A stretch of 64,000 nt of DNA from Acidobacteria bacterium RIFCSPLOWO2_12_FULL_66_21 (GTDB lineage Bacteria; Acidobacteriota; Vicinamibacteria; Vicinamibacterales; 2-12-FULL-66-21), in assembly GCA_001767455.1 (NCBI GenBank), contig MELC01000038.1, positions 198,553 to 262,552 on the forward strand, in the 5' to 3' direction. This document shows positions 43,874 to 52,701 of this stretch, one piece after another. Position 1 is the stretch's first letter; each line of letters begins with the position of its first letter. A model generated the notes under the pieces. That model had not been told where the DNA came from. It saw nothing but the letters and a program-made list of their open reading frames with translations, and did no database searches. Made by a program: the position numbers and the translations under genes.

Positions 43874-46261
43874 TTACTCCCGCCGGAGTGCGTCGGCCGG
43901 TTCGATGCTCAGCGCCCGGCGCAGCGGAATGGAGCAGGAGGCCAGGCTCATGGCGACAATCGTCATCACGGCCGTCACCGAAACCGCACCGTCGGCGGGG
44001 TCGATGCCGAACAGGAATGCCCGGAGCCACTGGTTCGCCGTCCAGCCCAAGGCAAGGCCGGCAAGGATTCCCAGCGCCGTAACGGTCGCCAGGCCTCTGA
44101 GTACCTGCCACGCCACCGCGCCGCGATTCGCGCCCAGGGCCATCCGAAGGCCGAGCTCCTGCCTGCGACGACGGACGGAGTAGGACGTGAGTCCATAGAT
44201 GCCCCCTGCCGCGATGAGCAGGGCCACCCCGCCGATGCCGCTGAGAACGGCACTCAGAAAGCGTGTCCTGGACGTCTGATGGGCGACACGATCCGCCAGC
44301 CGCTCGGTCGCGGCCACAGGCAGGGCGGGATCCACCGAGGCCACTACCGCTCGCAGCGCATCGGGGTTGGCTCGCTTCGCGTCCTGCATTCTGACAATCA
44401 GCCACGGGAACCCGGCCATCCAGTTCTCACCCGAAAACTGCCAGTAGATTGTCGGGGTATCAGGATCCTCCAGACGTCCTTCGCGCACGTCGCCGATCAC
44501 GCCGATGATCTGGTGCCAGTCTCGTATGAACACCTCGTCACCCACAGGGTTTCGGCCCTGGAAGTACTTCTGGGCGAACGAGCGGTTGACGACCGCGAGC
44601 TTCGCGTCCCGGTCCCGGTGTTCGAACAGGCGTCCTCGAATCACGGATGCGCCAATCGTCTCGAGGTAGCCAGCGGAGACAATCCGGTATCTGGGGTTGA
44701 TGTGATCGAGGTGTCGAAGGCGCAAATAGACGCTGTTGGGTGCGCCGAGCGGCACCTCGGACGTCCACCCCGCGCTGGCCACGCCCGGTCGGGTGAGTAC
44801 CTCGCGCGTGATCCGGTCCTGAAGACTCACGCCTCGAGGTCCGTAGTTCTCCACCAGGAAGCGAGCCCGTAGGCCGACGACGCCCTCCGGCCTGAATCCA
44901 AGCTCCACCCTCAGTAGGTCTCGCAAGCTGCCGACGATAACCCCCGCTCCGAGCAACAGCACAGTAACCAGGGCGATCTGACCGGCGAGGAGCATGTGTT
45001 GCGCGCGGCGGGTGCCCACGTCGAAGGTCCGTCCTCCACTGCGCAACTCGTCAGCGGGATTGAGCCGGCCGAAGCGCCACGCCGGAAACAACGCGCTCGC
45101 CAGCGTTGCCAGCGCCGAGACCGCGAGCGACAGCACAATCACGGTCCAGTTGATCGCAATCGTCTCGATGCGCGGAAGGTCTGGTGGCGCGATGTGCCGC
45201 AGCACTCCAAGCGAGGCGGATGCAAGGGCGAGGCCGGTCACGGCTCCGACTAATCCCAGGAACGCGTGCTCGGCCAGCAGCATACTCGTCAGTTGCCACC
45301 GTCCGGCGCCGAGTGCCGTCCGGGTCGCGAGTTCTCCGGTTCGGTCGAGCGTCGCCGACAACAGGATCGCTGAGACGTTCGCGCAGGCCAGGATGAGAAT
45401 GATGCCTGCCGCCGCGGCGAGCGCGACGAGCAGCGGACGCGTCCTGCCAAACCAGAACTCATCCAGTGCCATGATTTCGACTTTGGTGTTCAGCCTGCTG
45501 GTGGGGTACTCCCGATTCAAGACCTCGCCCAGCTGCTGCATCGCGTTCCGAACCGATCCCAGCGACAGCCCCGGCCTCATGCGCCCGAACACGGTATAGG
45601 CCGCAGCGAGACGGGCCATGCCCGCTCGATCGACAGGAACTTGGGCCAGCGGGATATACGCATCGTGGGGCTTCGGATACTGGATCTGGACGTCTTTGGG
45701 CAAGACGCCAATCACTTCGTAATTTCTTGTGACATCGAAGCGCGATAATCGGAGGCTCTTTCCGATCACATCGGCGTCGCCGTGAAAGACGTTGTTCCAG
45801 AAGGCGTGCCCGAGCACGACCACGTCGGACGGCACGTGAGACACATCGTTGGGCCCGAACACCCGTCCGATTGCCGCGTTCGCACCAAGCACGGCGAACA
45901 GGTTGGGCGTGACCGCCGCGACGTCGATGGTGCGCGCGCCGGCGGCGTCATCAACCGTGACGGTTTCGTAGGCCACGGCGGCGAGGCCGTCGAGCTCCAG
46001 GCTCCGATCGGTCCAGTCGAGAAACTCCGGTATGGAGACCGGGCCTGGCCGTGTGGACGAACCGGCAATCGGGACGCGGCCGATCGCGACGAGACGGTCA
46101 GGTTCGGCGAAGGGCAGCGGGTTGAGCCAGACCGCGTCGATCACCGCGAACACAGCCGTGTTGAGTGCGATGACGACCGCAAAGGTGCCCGCGACGGAAA
46201 CGGCAACGGGCGGCGTGCGAAACGCGCGCTTGGCAGCGGACACGAGTGCCGGCAGAGCCAT
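43874..46261 (-). CDS. Large FtsX/MacB-type permease (ADOP type)
   Basis: A 795-residue permease. It opens with VSVAGTFAVVIALNTAVFAVIDAVWLNPLPF, then a periplasmic domain (about 50-240), central helices (ILACANVSAILLSATLDR; AGVIVG), a second periplasmic domain and C-terminal helices ending SIPLRRALSIEPADALRRE. Related to the neighbouring 46586-49045 protein but clearly diverged. The extra N-terminal PadR-linked extension seen in some relatives is absent. Partners unknown. Confidence 0.9.
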   Translation of the reverse strand: MALPALVSAAKRAFRTPPVAVSVAGTFAVVIALNTAVFAVIDAVWLNPLPFAEPDRLVAIGRVPIAGSSTRPGPVSIPEFLDWTDRSLELDGLAAVAYETVTVDDAAGARTIDVAAVTPNLFAVLGANAAIGRVFGPNDVSHVPSDVVVLGHAFWNNVFHGDADVIGKSLRLSRFDVTRNYEVIGVLPKDVQIQYPKPHDAYIPLAQVPVDRAGMARLAAAYTVFGRMRPGLSLGSVRNAMQQLGEVLNREYPTSRLNTKVEIMALDEFWFGRTRPLLVALAAAAGIILILACANVSAILLSATLDRTGELATRTALGAGRWQLTSMLLAEHAFLGLVGAVTGLALASASLGVLRHIAPPDLPRIETIAINWTVIVLSLAVSALATLASALFPAWRFGRLNPADELRSGGRTFDVGTRRAQHMLLAGQIALVTVLLLGAGVIVGSLRDLLRVELGFRPEGVVGLRARFLVENYGPRGVSLQDRITREVLTRPGVASAGWTSEVPLGAPNSVYLRLRHLDHINPRYRIVSAGYLETIGASVIRGRLFEHRDRDAKLAVVNRSFAQKYFQGRNPVGDEVFIRDWHQIIGVIGDVREGRLEDPDTPTIYWQFSGENWMAGFPWLIVRMQDAKRANPDALRAVVASVDPALPVAATERLADRVAHQTSRTRFLSAVLSGIGGVALLIAAGGIYGLTSYSVRRRRQELGLRMALGANRGAVAWQVLRGLATVTALGILAGLALGWTANQWLRAFLFGIDPADGAVSVTAVMTIVAMSLASCSIPLRRALSIEPADALRRE

Positions 46262-46585
46262 GTCGTCCCTCGCAGATCGCTCGCGCGATGAGAGTACCGA
46301 CCAGGGATATTACTGCTGCGGACGGCGACATCTTAAGCCCCGCGCTCAGGCTTTGTCCATCGCCGCGTGCCGATAGCCGTTACTTCACGCCAGGCGCGCC
46401 CACGCCATCGAAAGGTGTCACCACTGTCGCCGAACGGATGATGGGAGTTAGAGCGCCGTGTCGCGCGGTTATTGTACCCGAGGGCCGGATGCGTTCGCTG
46501 CCAGCCGCTCGAATACAGTCTGCCGCCTCCTCAACGGGGGGAACTCCAGCTATGGCGCACACATACTCGTCGTCCGTGCGAAACA
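46262..46585. other. Intergenic, no gene seen
   Basis: Between two minus-strand permeases. Open frames here lack coding character and no RNA, repeat or clear promoter is visible to me. It presumably holds the promoter of the downstream permease. Confidence 0.5.
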
Positions 46586-49045
46586 CTAGTCTCCTTTCAT
46601 GAGGACGGCCGGATCCACTGACGCGGCGTGACGTGCTGGTAACCAACATGCGATCGCTGAAAGCAGTAATGCCCCAACGGCGACAGCAATAGCCGTCGGT
46701 GCGACATTCGGCGCCGTCCGCATGACCACGTTGATTATCAAGGACACGTGTTGAAGAGACCAGGCTAACCTGGCTAACCACAAGGCACTCAGTAGTCCCG
46801 CTGCGATACCAACGGTCACCGGCGTGAGCGCATTCCAAAGAACGTCTGCTTGCAACCTATTTGGTGCAGCACCCAACGACATGCGGATCGCGAATTCTTT
46901 TGTTCTGAGCGCGACCATACGCTGAACCGCCGTGTATGTTCCAACCCCAGCAATCACGACCGCGGCCAAGGCGAACGTCGCCGCGCTCGCCAAGTAGAAT
47001 CGACGCTCTGCTTCGCTTCTCCAGACGATCGCTGCCAGGCCTTCGGCAGCCACCTCCGGTGCATCAGGAACTGTTTGCGCGATCGCGCGCTGTAGTAGCC
47101 GCGTCGTCGCTGCCACGTTGTGTGTGCGAACCAGCACCGACAGCGCGGTTGTCCCTGTTCGGTCAAGGTCGACATAGAGCGTCGGTCCCTCGGGTTGCCA
47201 TATCCATGTCGTGCTCACGTCTGCAGCAATCCCAACGATGCGGTAGGCGTGACTACCAAATCGCGCCATGAACGCCGCACGATGGTCGCCGGTTCCAGTC
47301 ACGGAGACCACGCGTCCGAGCAGGCTGTCATCCGTTCCAAACACTCTGGCAAAGCTGGCGCTCGCCACGGCCTCATCAACATCGCTTTCGGAATGCGCCG
47401 CGAGCGGCCGACCCCGGCGAAGTGGGATGCGCAACACATCGAAGTAGTTCGGCGTGACTTTCCTGATGGTCGCAGAGAGCGACCGTGGAACATCTCGGTT
47501 GGCATCGTCGAGTGCCACGCGCCAGTTCGATCCTCCTGCGAACGGTGGCGTGTCGCTGAAAGCAATGCTGAACGCGCTGTCGAGTCGGCGCAGCTCGTCG
47601 GTGACCGTTTGCTGGGCCGCCCTCGCGCGACCGGACGACGACGCATCGGAAGGCAGGTACAGTAGCGAGGTCACCACGCCCTTCGCATCAAGACCGAGGT
47701 CGGTGGTGGCCACCTTGACGTACGAGAGACCGACCACGCCGGTGGCGACCGCCAACACCACTGACAGCGCCACCTGAATGGCGACGAGTGCGTCTTGGAA
47801 ACGTCTGACAGATCGGCCGGCGGTCCCGTAAGCCTCGGTCCGCCCGCCCGCCTGGCGCGCGCGACGCGCAGCGACGACCGCCGAAAATGTCGCGAAAATC
47901 AATGAGGTGGCGACGCCGGCGACCACACCAACGATGGCGTCGCCAAATCCCACCTGGTAGGTCACGCCACGAGGGACGACCGGCGCGACAAAGCTGCGCA
48001 GCGCGGATCCGACGACGAATGACACCCCCACGCCTAGTGTGCCGCCAACTGTCGCAATAACTGTCGACTCGAGCAGTAACTGGCGCACGATTCGCCAAGG
48101 CGACGCACCCAGAAATGCTCGGGTTAAGAACTCCGTGTCACGCCGGCTTGCGTCCAACAGAAACAAGCTACCCAAATTGGCGCACGCAATCAGCAACAGG
48201 CACGCGGCAAGCGACTGGAGCAAAAGGAGGCCGGGCCGTGCTTCCCGCTCTCTTTCCAGCCCAAGTCTCTGGAGAAACATTCCCGCGTAGGACGCGTGGC
48301 CCGTCTCTGCCGCCCGACGCATGCCGTATCCGTCCAACTGGGCTTGGACAACAGCAAGGGGCAGGTTCGGATTGATACGCGCGACCACGGCGAGCCCGGC
48401 ACGTAAGGCGCTAGAGCTGCCCGTCGGGTCGAGTGGGATCCACGCCTGTCGACGCACGTCCCCATCGAAGCAAGACGGTGCGAATGTCGGCGGCATCACT
48501 CCAACAACCGTGAATGTTTGGCGGTTGAGCTGAATGCGTTGCCCGACAACCCCCGGCGCTCTTCCGAGAAGCACTTCCCACAGGTCAAACGAAATGACGG
48601 CGCTGCGGACGCCGGGCTCAAAATCTGACGGTTGAAGAATGCGGCCCAGATGGGGCCTGACATCGAGCAGCGAAAAGAAGTCTTGGCTAACCTCCGTAAC
48701 GGACACAAGAAGGCTAGGATGCGTTCGAAGGGTCGGGAGGCTCGGGCCGTAGCAGCCGGCGACTTGAGCGATACCAGAAATCTGCTTGAGCTCCTCGAGG
48801 TCGAACGGCTCGAAGGGCGACCGGGCCATGTGATCTGAGGGCAGGAGTTGGAAAAGCTCTTGAGGAGCGCGATACGGTTCAGCCGTGAGCAGGATCGACC
48901 GAACCAACGCGAAGGCGGTCACATTGGCGGCGATGCCCATCGCAAGTGTGAGCGCGGCAATTGCGCTGAAACCACGTCGCCGACGCACAAAATGGGCTGC
49001 GGCCCTGAGATCGTTTAGCACGACGTGCTCCTTGCCAAGCGTCAC
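46586..49045 (-). CDS. Large FtsX/MacB-type permease (ADOP type)
   Basis: An 819-residue permease. N-terminal helix RRRRGFSAIAALTLAMGIAANVTAFALVRSILL, first periplasmic domain to about 260, then helices (LLLQSLAACLLLIACANLGSLFLL), a second periplasmic domain and C-terminal helices ending LPARHAASVDPAVLMKGD. Intact. The start follows a degraded Crp-like fragment on the same strand. Confidence 0.9.
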   Translation of the reverse strand: MTLGKEHVVLNDLRAAAHFVRRRRGFSAIAALTLAMGIAANVTAFALVRSILLTAEPYRAPQELFQLLPSDHMARSPFEPFDLEELKQISGIAQVAGCYGPSLPTLRTHPSLLVSVTEVSQDFFSLLDVRPHLGRILQPSDFEPGVRSAVISFDLWEVLLGRAPGVVGQRIQLNRQTFTVVGVMPPTFAPSCFDGDVRRQAWIPLDPTGSSSALRAGLAVVARINPNLPLAVVQAQLDGYGMRRAAETGHASYAGMFLQRLGLEREREARPGLLLLQSLAACLLLIACANLGSLFLLDASRRDTEFLTRAFLGASPWRIVRQLLLESTVIATVGGTLGVGVSFVVGSALRSFVAPVVPRGVTYQVGFGDAIVGVVAGVATSLIFATFSAVVAARRARQAGGRTEAYGTAGRSVRRFQDALVAIQVALSVVLAVATGVVGLSYVKVATTDLGLDAKGVVTSLLYLPSDASSSGRARAAQQTVTDELRRLDSAFSIAFSDTPPFAGGSNWRVALDDANRDVPRSLSATIRKVTPNYFDVLRIPLRRGRPLAAHSESDVDEAVASASFARVFGTDDSLLGRVVSVTGTGDHRAAFMARFGSHAYRIVGIAADVSTTWIWQPEGPTLYVDLDRTGTTALSVLVRTHNVAATTRLLQRAIAQTVPDAPEVAAEGLAAIVWRSEAERRFYLASAATFALAAVVIAGVGTYTAVQRMVALRTKEFAIRMSLGAAPNRLQADVLWNALTPVTVGIAAGLLSALWLARLAWSLQHVSLIINVVMRTAPNVAPTAIAVAVGALLLSAIACWLPARHAASVDPAVLMKGD

Positions 49046-49079
49046 GCCGGCCTCGGTGTCAGCCTCGTGACGGCTCGAT

Positions 49080-49216
49080 TTAACTCACCGCGCGCAAGCG
49101 CAGCACTCCATCGTTTCCTACCAGGACACCGCGCCTCTTCATCCTCGCCACGATCCTACTGAGGTGCTCGCGCTTCATCCCCAGTACTTGCGCCATCTCG
49201 TAGCGACTTGACCAGA
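49080..49216 (-). pseudogene. Remnant of Crp/Fnr-type winged helix
   Basis: The last 45 codons before TAA read SRYEMAQVLGMKREHLSRI and continue VARMKRRGVLV, which resembles the DNA-binding end of Crp/Fnr regulators (compare the usual sequence with S-E-x-A, REHLSR and the wing). A stop lies just upstream in frame; the neighbouring frame supplies a possible continuation, so a frameshift is likely. No cyclic-nucleotide-binding part is recognised. Confidence 0.4.
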
Positions 49217-49495
49217 GAAGCTACCATCGTCAGGAAGGGATTCTGACAAGATCCTCGAAAGTCCGCACAATCGGGCGTACGGGCTTACGATTCGCACCAT
49301 TGAGATCGACGCTCGTCTCGTGCGGTGCCGCGTTGGGCACGCGTGGAATCGGCGGGCGTCTCCTGGTGCTGAAGGAATGAAGAAACATGACGCACCGCCG
49401 GACGAGCGGCTCGTCGCCTGTAGACCACTCTTGAAGAGTCCGCCGGCGTAGACCTCTCGGTCAGGTGGCGCGTCGGACCTGATCGATGCGCCGCA

Positions 49496-49615
49496 GCCAA
49501 GCGACAATTTGGTTCCAACTCGCGAAAGTTGCGGCGGCTGCGCACCGAGGAGGCGGCGTGGGAGCACGCAACCGGGATCGTCGCGCGTTTCTTCAAGATC
49601 TCTGAGAGCACCTGA
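49496..49615 (+). pseudogene. Remnant of PadR regulator, C-terminus
   Basis: The frame ending in TGA at 49613-49615 reads RKLRRLRTEEAAWEHATGIV then ARFFKISEST, close to the usual tail of PadR regulators that precede ADOP permeases. Its stop overlaps the permease start by one base, the normal junction. Upstream sequence lacks the PadR winged helix, so the gene is truncated. Confidence 0.5.
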
Positions 49616-50463
49616 TGAGCACGCCGCGTTTCTTCCTGTCGCGTGTCTGGGGGGTGATTCGAGCCCGGCAGCTCGACCGAGACCTGCAGCAGCAGATCGC
49701 AGGTCATCTCGACGAGGCCGCCGACGAGTACGTTCGGCAGGGACTTTCGCCAGAGGATGCTCGCCGCGCGGCGCTCCGTAGCTTTGGCGATGTCGGACGG
49801 ACGCAGGAGTCGTGGCGCGAGGCTCGTTCATTCCTGTCGCTGGACCATCTGCAACGGGACGTGCGGCACGCCATCCGGGGTCTCCGCCGCAGTGCGGGGT
49901 TTTCCTGTGTCGTATTAATCGTCCTCGCGATCGGGACGGGAGCCCTGACATCGGTCTTCGCGCTGCTGAACAGCGTCGTGCTCCAGCCCCTGTCATTTGC
50001 CGAATCGGATCGGCTGGTTGTCATCAGGCACTCGGCGCCCGGTCTGGGCCTCGAGGATACGGGGCTGTCGAGCGGTCTGTACTTGCACTATTCGGAACAC
50101 GTGCAATCCCTTGAGTCTCTCGCCGTCTACAAAGAACGCGTCGTGCTGAACCTTCGCCTGCCAGACGAGGGGACGCAGCGAGTCCTCGTGACGTACGCCA
50201 GCGCGGCGCTATTCAAGGTTCTGCAGACCCAGCCCGCGCTCGGCAGACTGTTTACCGAAGAGGATGGCCGCCCCGGATTCATGAAGATGAAGTGGAGGAT
50301 TCCGGTCCTGCTCTCGCACGCACTCTGGATCAGTCGTTTTGGCGGGGACTCCAACGTCATTGGCCGCATCCTCATCGTCAACGACAGCCCGCGCGAGGTG
50401 GTTGGCGTGCTGCCGGAGGGATTCGCATTTCCTCGCGCCGACGCGCGCTCCATCCTCACGTGA
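49615..50463 (+). pseudogene. FtsX/MacB-type permease, truncated after 282 codons
   Basis: Begins normally with a PadR-linked N-terminal extension (RQLDRDLQQQIAGHLDEAAD, EDARRAALRSFGDVGRTQES) and first helix (FSCVVLIVLAIGTGALTSVFALLNSVVL), then the first half of the periplasmic domain. It ends abruptly at PRADARSILT. The other 500 or so residues are missing, and the next bases encode the opposite-strand start of another permease. Confidence 0.8.
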
Positions 50464-50612
50464 AATTCTGTCGGCCTGAAGATAGAGAAAACGGCAGCCG
50501 TCGCACCGATCCCGAGGGCGAGTGTGACGACGGCGGCGGCGGTGAAGCCGGTGCTGCGGCGCCGCCCGCGCGCGGCGAACCTGAGATCTCGGTGGGAGAA
50601 CGTGTCAGAATA
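50463..50612 (-). pseudogene. FtsX/MacB-type permease, N-terminal fragment
   Basis: On the minus strand the segment FSHRDLRFAARGRRRSTGFT and then AAAVVTLALGIGATAAVFSIF is the classic first helix of an ADOP permease. It runs directly into the antisense of the truncated gene at 50463, so two permease fragments meet head to head at one break. Confidence 0.7.
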
Positions 50613-50820
50613 GATGGAACTTTGCGTGATGTGCTCTTCCCACGTTTCAACGGCGTCTATCGGACGATCAATGGGGTCGCCTTGGACATGCCCGTAGGAC
50701 CTGTCTGTTCCCTTGATCCAACCATTGGGCGTCAAGTGGTAAGTTCGATCTTCGCCCCGGCGACCATCTCGCGGTCATTGTCCAATGAGTCGATTGGGAT
50801 CGACGAAGGAGGCCTACCAG

Positions 50821-51072
50821 TTGAGACAGGTCTTCGTGGCTCAGCACCCCGCAGAAGCGCACCTGGTCAAAGGCCTGCTTGAAGCCAACGGGATTGCGAC
50901 TGAGGTACGCGGCGAGAGTCTGTTCGGCGCGCGAGGCTCCGTTCCCGCCACGCCCGAGACGCTTCCATCAGTCTGGGTGAAAGACGACAACGATGTGGCC
51001 AGGGCACTGGTCATTCTGGCGGACCTGGGGCGACCGGACAACAGGGACACGTCCGACGGAGACGCCTGGTGA
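50821..51072 (+). CDS. DUF2007-type small protein
   Basis: TTG start with AAGGAGG eight bases ahead; 83 residues. QVFVAQHPAEAHLVKGLLEA, then IATEVRGE and VWVKDDNDVARALVIL match the short DUF2007 (putative signal-transducing) family. Function is unknown; it is often linked to membrane proteins. An ATG further upstream lies before the good Shine-Dalgarno and is less likely. Confidence 0.8.
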   Translation: MRQVFVAQHPAEAHLVKGLLEANGIATEVRGESLFGARGSVPATPETLPSVWVKDDNDVARALVILADLGRPDNRDTSDGDAW

Positions 51073-51256
51073 TGTGCTCATGGCGGTGAGCGCGTTGAAT
51101 CGCGATTCACGGAGTGCTGGCGGTGTGGAGCGAGCCGCGAAAACGGTTGATCTTCGGTGCTGCTGCGGAAGCCCCCTCGAGGCTTGCGCTGAGACGGCTC
51201 TTGACGCAGAATGCGTACCCCAGCCATTGATCTCGTGAAATCGTAGGGGAGGGTGC

Positions 51257-51481
51257 GTGGAGCAGCAGGACGTCGAGCGGATCGCGCGCGCGGCGCTGAA
51301 AGACCTCGGCGTGTCCGCCTCGGAGATGACCATCGCCGCGGTTGACGGGCAGCCGGGGCACTTCCGCATCGACATCACCGGCGGCCGCGGCTCGAGCCGC
51401 CTGAAGATCCGCTGCGGCGCGGGATCCTCGCCTCAGTGGGTGCGCAACCAGATCCTCGAGCAGTATCAGGCGCAGCACTAA
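51257..51481 (+). CDS. Hypothetical small protein, 74 residues
   Basis: GTG start, GGAGGG ahead. Compact alternating sequence (DVERIARAALKDLGVSASEM, WVRNQILEQYQAQ) with a predicted helix-strand-strand-helix. No family is recognised. Composition is normal coding. Confidence 0.6.
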   Translation: MEQQDVERIARAALKDLGVSASEMTIAAVDGQPGHFRIDITGGRGSSRLKIRCGAGSSPQWVRNQILEQYQAQH

Positions 51482-51624
51482 CCCAACCGGGGGGCTTCGC
51501 TCCCGCCGGGCCCCCCCACCTCCACCCCAGCGCGCACAACACGCGCGCCGGGGGCCCCGGTCGCCGTCGCTCGCGAGGGCCCCTTCGCCCCGCTCCGCGC
51601 CGGCGGGGCGCGCGTGTGGCGCGC

Positions 51625-52485
51625 CTACGCGCGCGCGCGCTTCTTCGCCGGCGCTTTCACCGCCTTCGCCGGCTTCTCGAACTCCGCTTTGGCCGCCTTC
51701 TTCTTGCCGGTGCTCACGCGATCGAGGCTCTGGCGCAGCGCGTCCATCAGGTTGACGACCTTCGGCGGCGCCTCCTCGGCGGTCGCCACAACCTCCTCCC
51801 CCGCGATCTTCGCGTCGATGATGCGCTGCAGCTCCTCCTGATAGGCGTCGCGATACTCGGTGAGATCCAGCGGCGCCTCGAAGTTTCCGATCACCTGCTT
51901 CGCGAGCTTGATTTCGTCCGGCTTCACCTTCGACGGCACGCCCCCGAGCTCGTCGATGTCGTCCATGCTGCGCACCTCGCGCGAGTGACGCATCGTGTAC
52001 ATCACCAGCCCTTTTTCCCGCGGCTGCACCGCGACCAGGTACTCGCGGCCGTAGAGCGCGAGCTTGCCGATGCCCGCCTTGCCTTTCATGCCTTCGCGCA
52101 TGACGGCAAACGCCTCGGTCGCCATCGCGCCGTCGGGCGCCAGATAGTACGGCCGCTCGACGTAGATCGGGTCTATCGCCGCCGCGTCGGTGAACTGCAC
52201 GAGGTCGATGACGCGGGTCGACTCGGGCCGGACCTTTGCCATGTCCTCGTCGCTCATCACGACGTAGCGCCCTTTCTCGAACTCGTAGCCCTTCGCGATT
52301 TCCGACATCGGCACTTCGCGCTCGCAGCTCGGGCACCATCGCTTCTGCTGGATGCGCGTCTGGCATTCGGCGTGGAGCTGATTGAAGCCAATCGTCGCGG
52401 CCGCGTCGGTCGCGGGAAACACGCGCACCGGGATGTTCACGAGACTGATCTTGAGGAAGCCTTTCCAGGTCGGACGAGCGGCCAT
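51625..52485 (-). CDS. ku: Ku DNA end-binding protein
   Basis: A 286-residue Ku: ARPTWKGFLKISLVNIPVRV start, RWCPSCEREVP (CxxC), and the core ERPYYLAPDG, KGLVMYTMRHSREVRSMDD, PLDLTEYRDAYQEELQ. The C-terminus is lysine/alanine-rich (KAPAKKRARA), as in many bacterial Ku. It binds double-strand ends and recruits LigD for non-homologous end joining. Divergent from ligD with about 215 bases between. Confidence 0.95.
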   Translation of the reverse strand: MAARPTWKGFLKISLVNIPVRVFPATDAAATIGFNQLHAECQTRIQQKRWCPSCEREVPMSEIAKGYEFEKGRYVVMSDEDMAKVRPESTRVIDLVQFTDAAAIDPIYVERPYYLAPDGAMATEAFAVMREGMKGKAGIGKLALYGREYLVAVQPREKGLVMYTMRHSREVRSMDDIDELGGVPSKVKPDEIKLAKQVIGNFEAPLDLTEYRDAYQEELQRIIDAKIAGEEVVATAEEAPPKVVNLMDALRQSLDRVSTGKKKAAKAEFEKPAKAVKAPAKKRARA

Positions 52486-52600
52486 ACCTTCTCCTTACCG
52501 CGAGCACGATCCCGCAGATCTTCATTATCGGCGGTTTCCCGGCAATCGGCATCCCCTGCACAGGAGTGCACGGATCGGCGCACTCTGACGAGCGTATACG

Positions 52601-52663
52601 GAACCTTGCAGAACCTTGTAGAACCTTGTAGAACCTGTAGAACCTTGTAGAACCTGTGGAACC
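52601..52663. repeat. GAACCTTGTA tandem array
   Basis: Six or so 9-10-base units (GAACCTTGTA, GAACCTGTA, GAACCTGTG) between the divergent ku and ligD. It lies about 40 bases before the ligD start and may affect the ligD promoter spacing. Confidence 0.8.
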
Positions 52664-52701
52664 TCTCGATTCCCCCGGTGCTCCTGTGTGATTCTCAAGG
52701 A

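Noticed and set aside
43692..44405. A minus frame covering tRNA-His and the permease end
   Set aside because: The tRNA and the in-frame permease explain the DNA; no domain is present.
49175..49996. A 273-codon minus frame as a regulator
   Set aside because: Only its last bases resemble a Crp-like tail after a frameshift; the rest is antisense of the permease.
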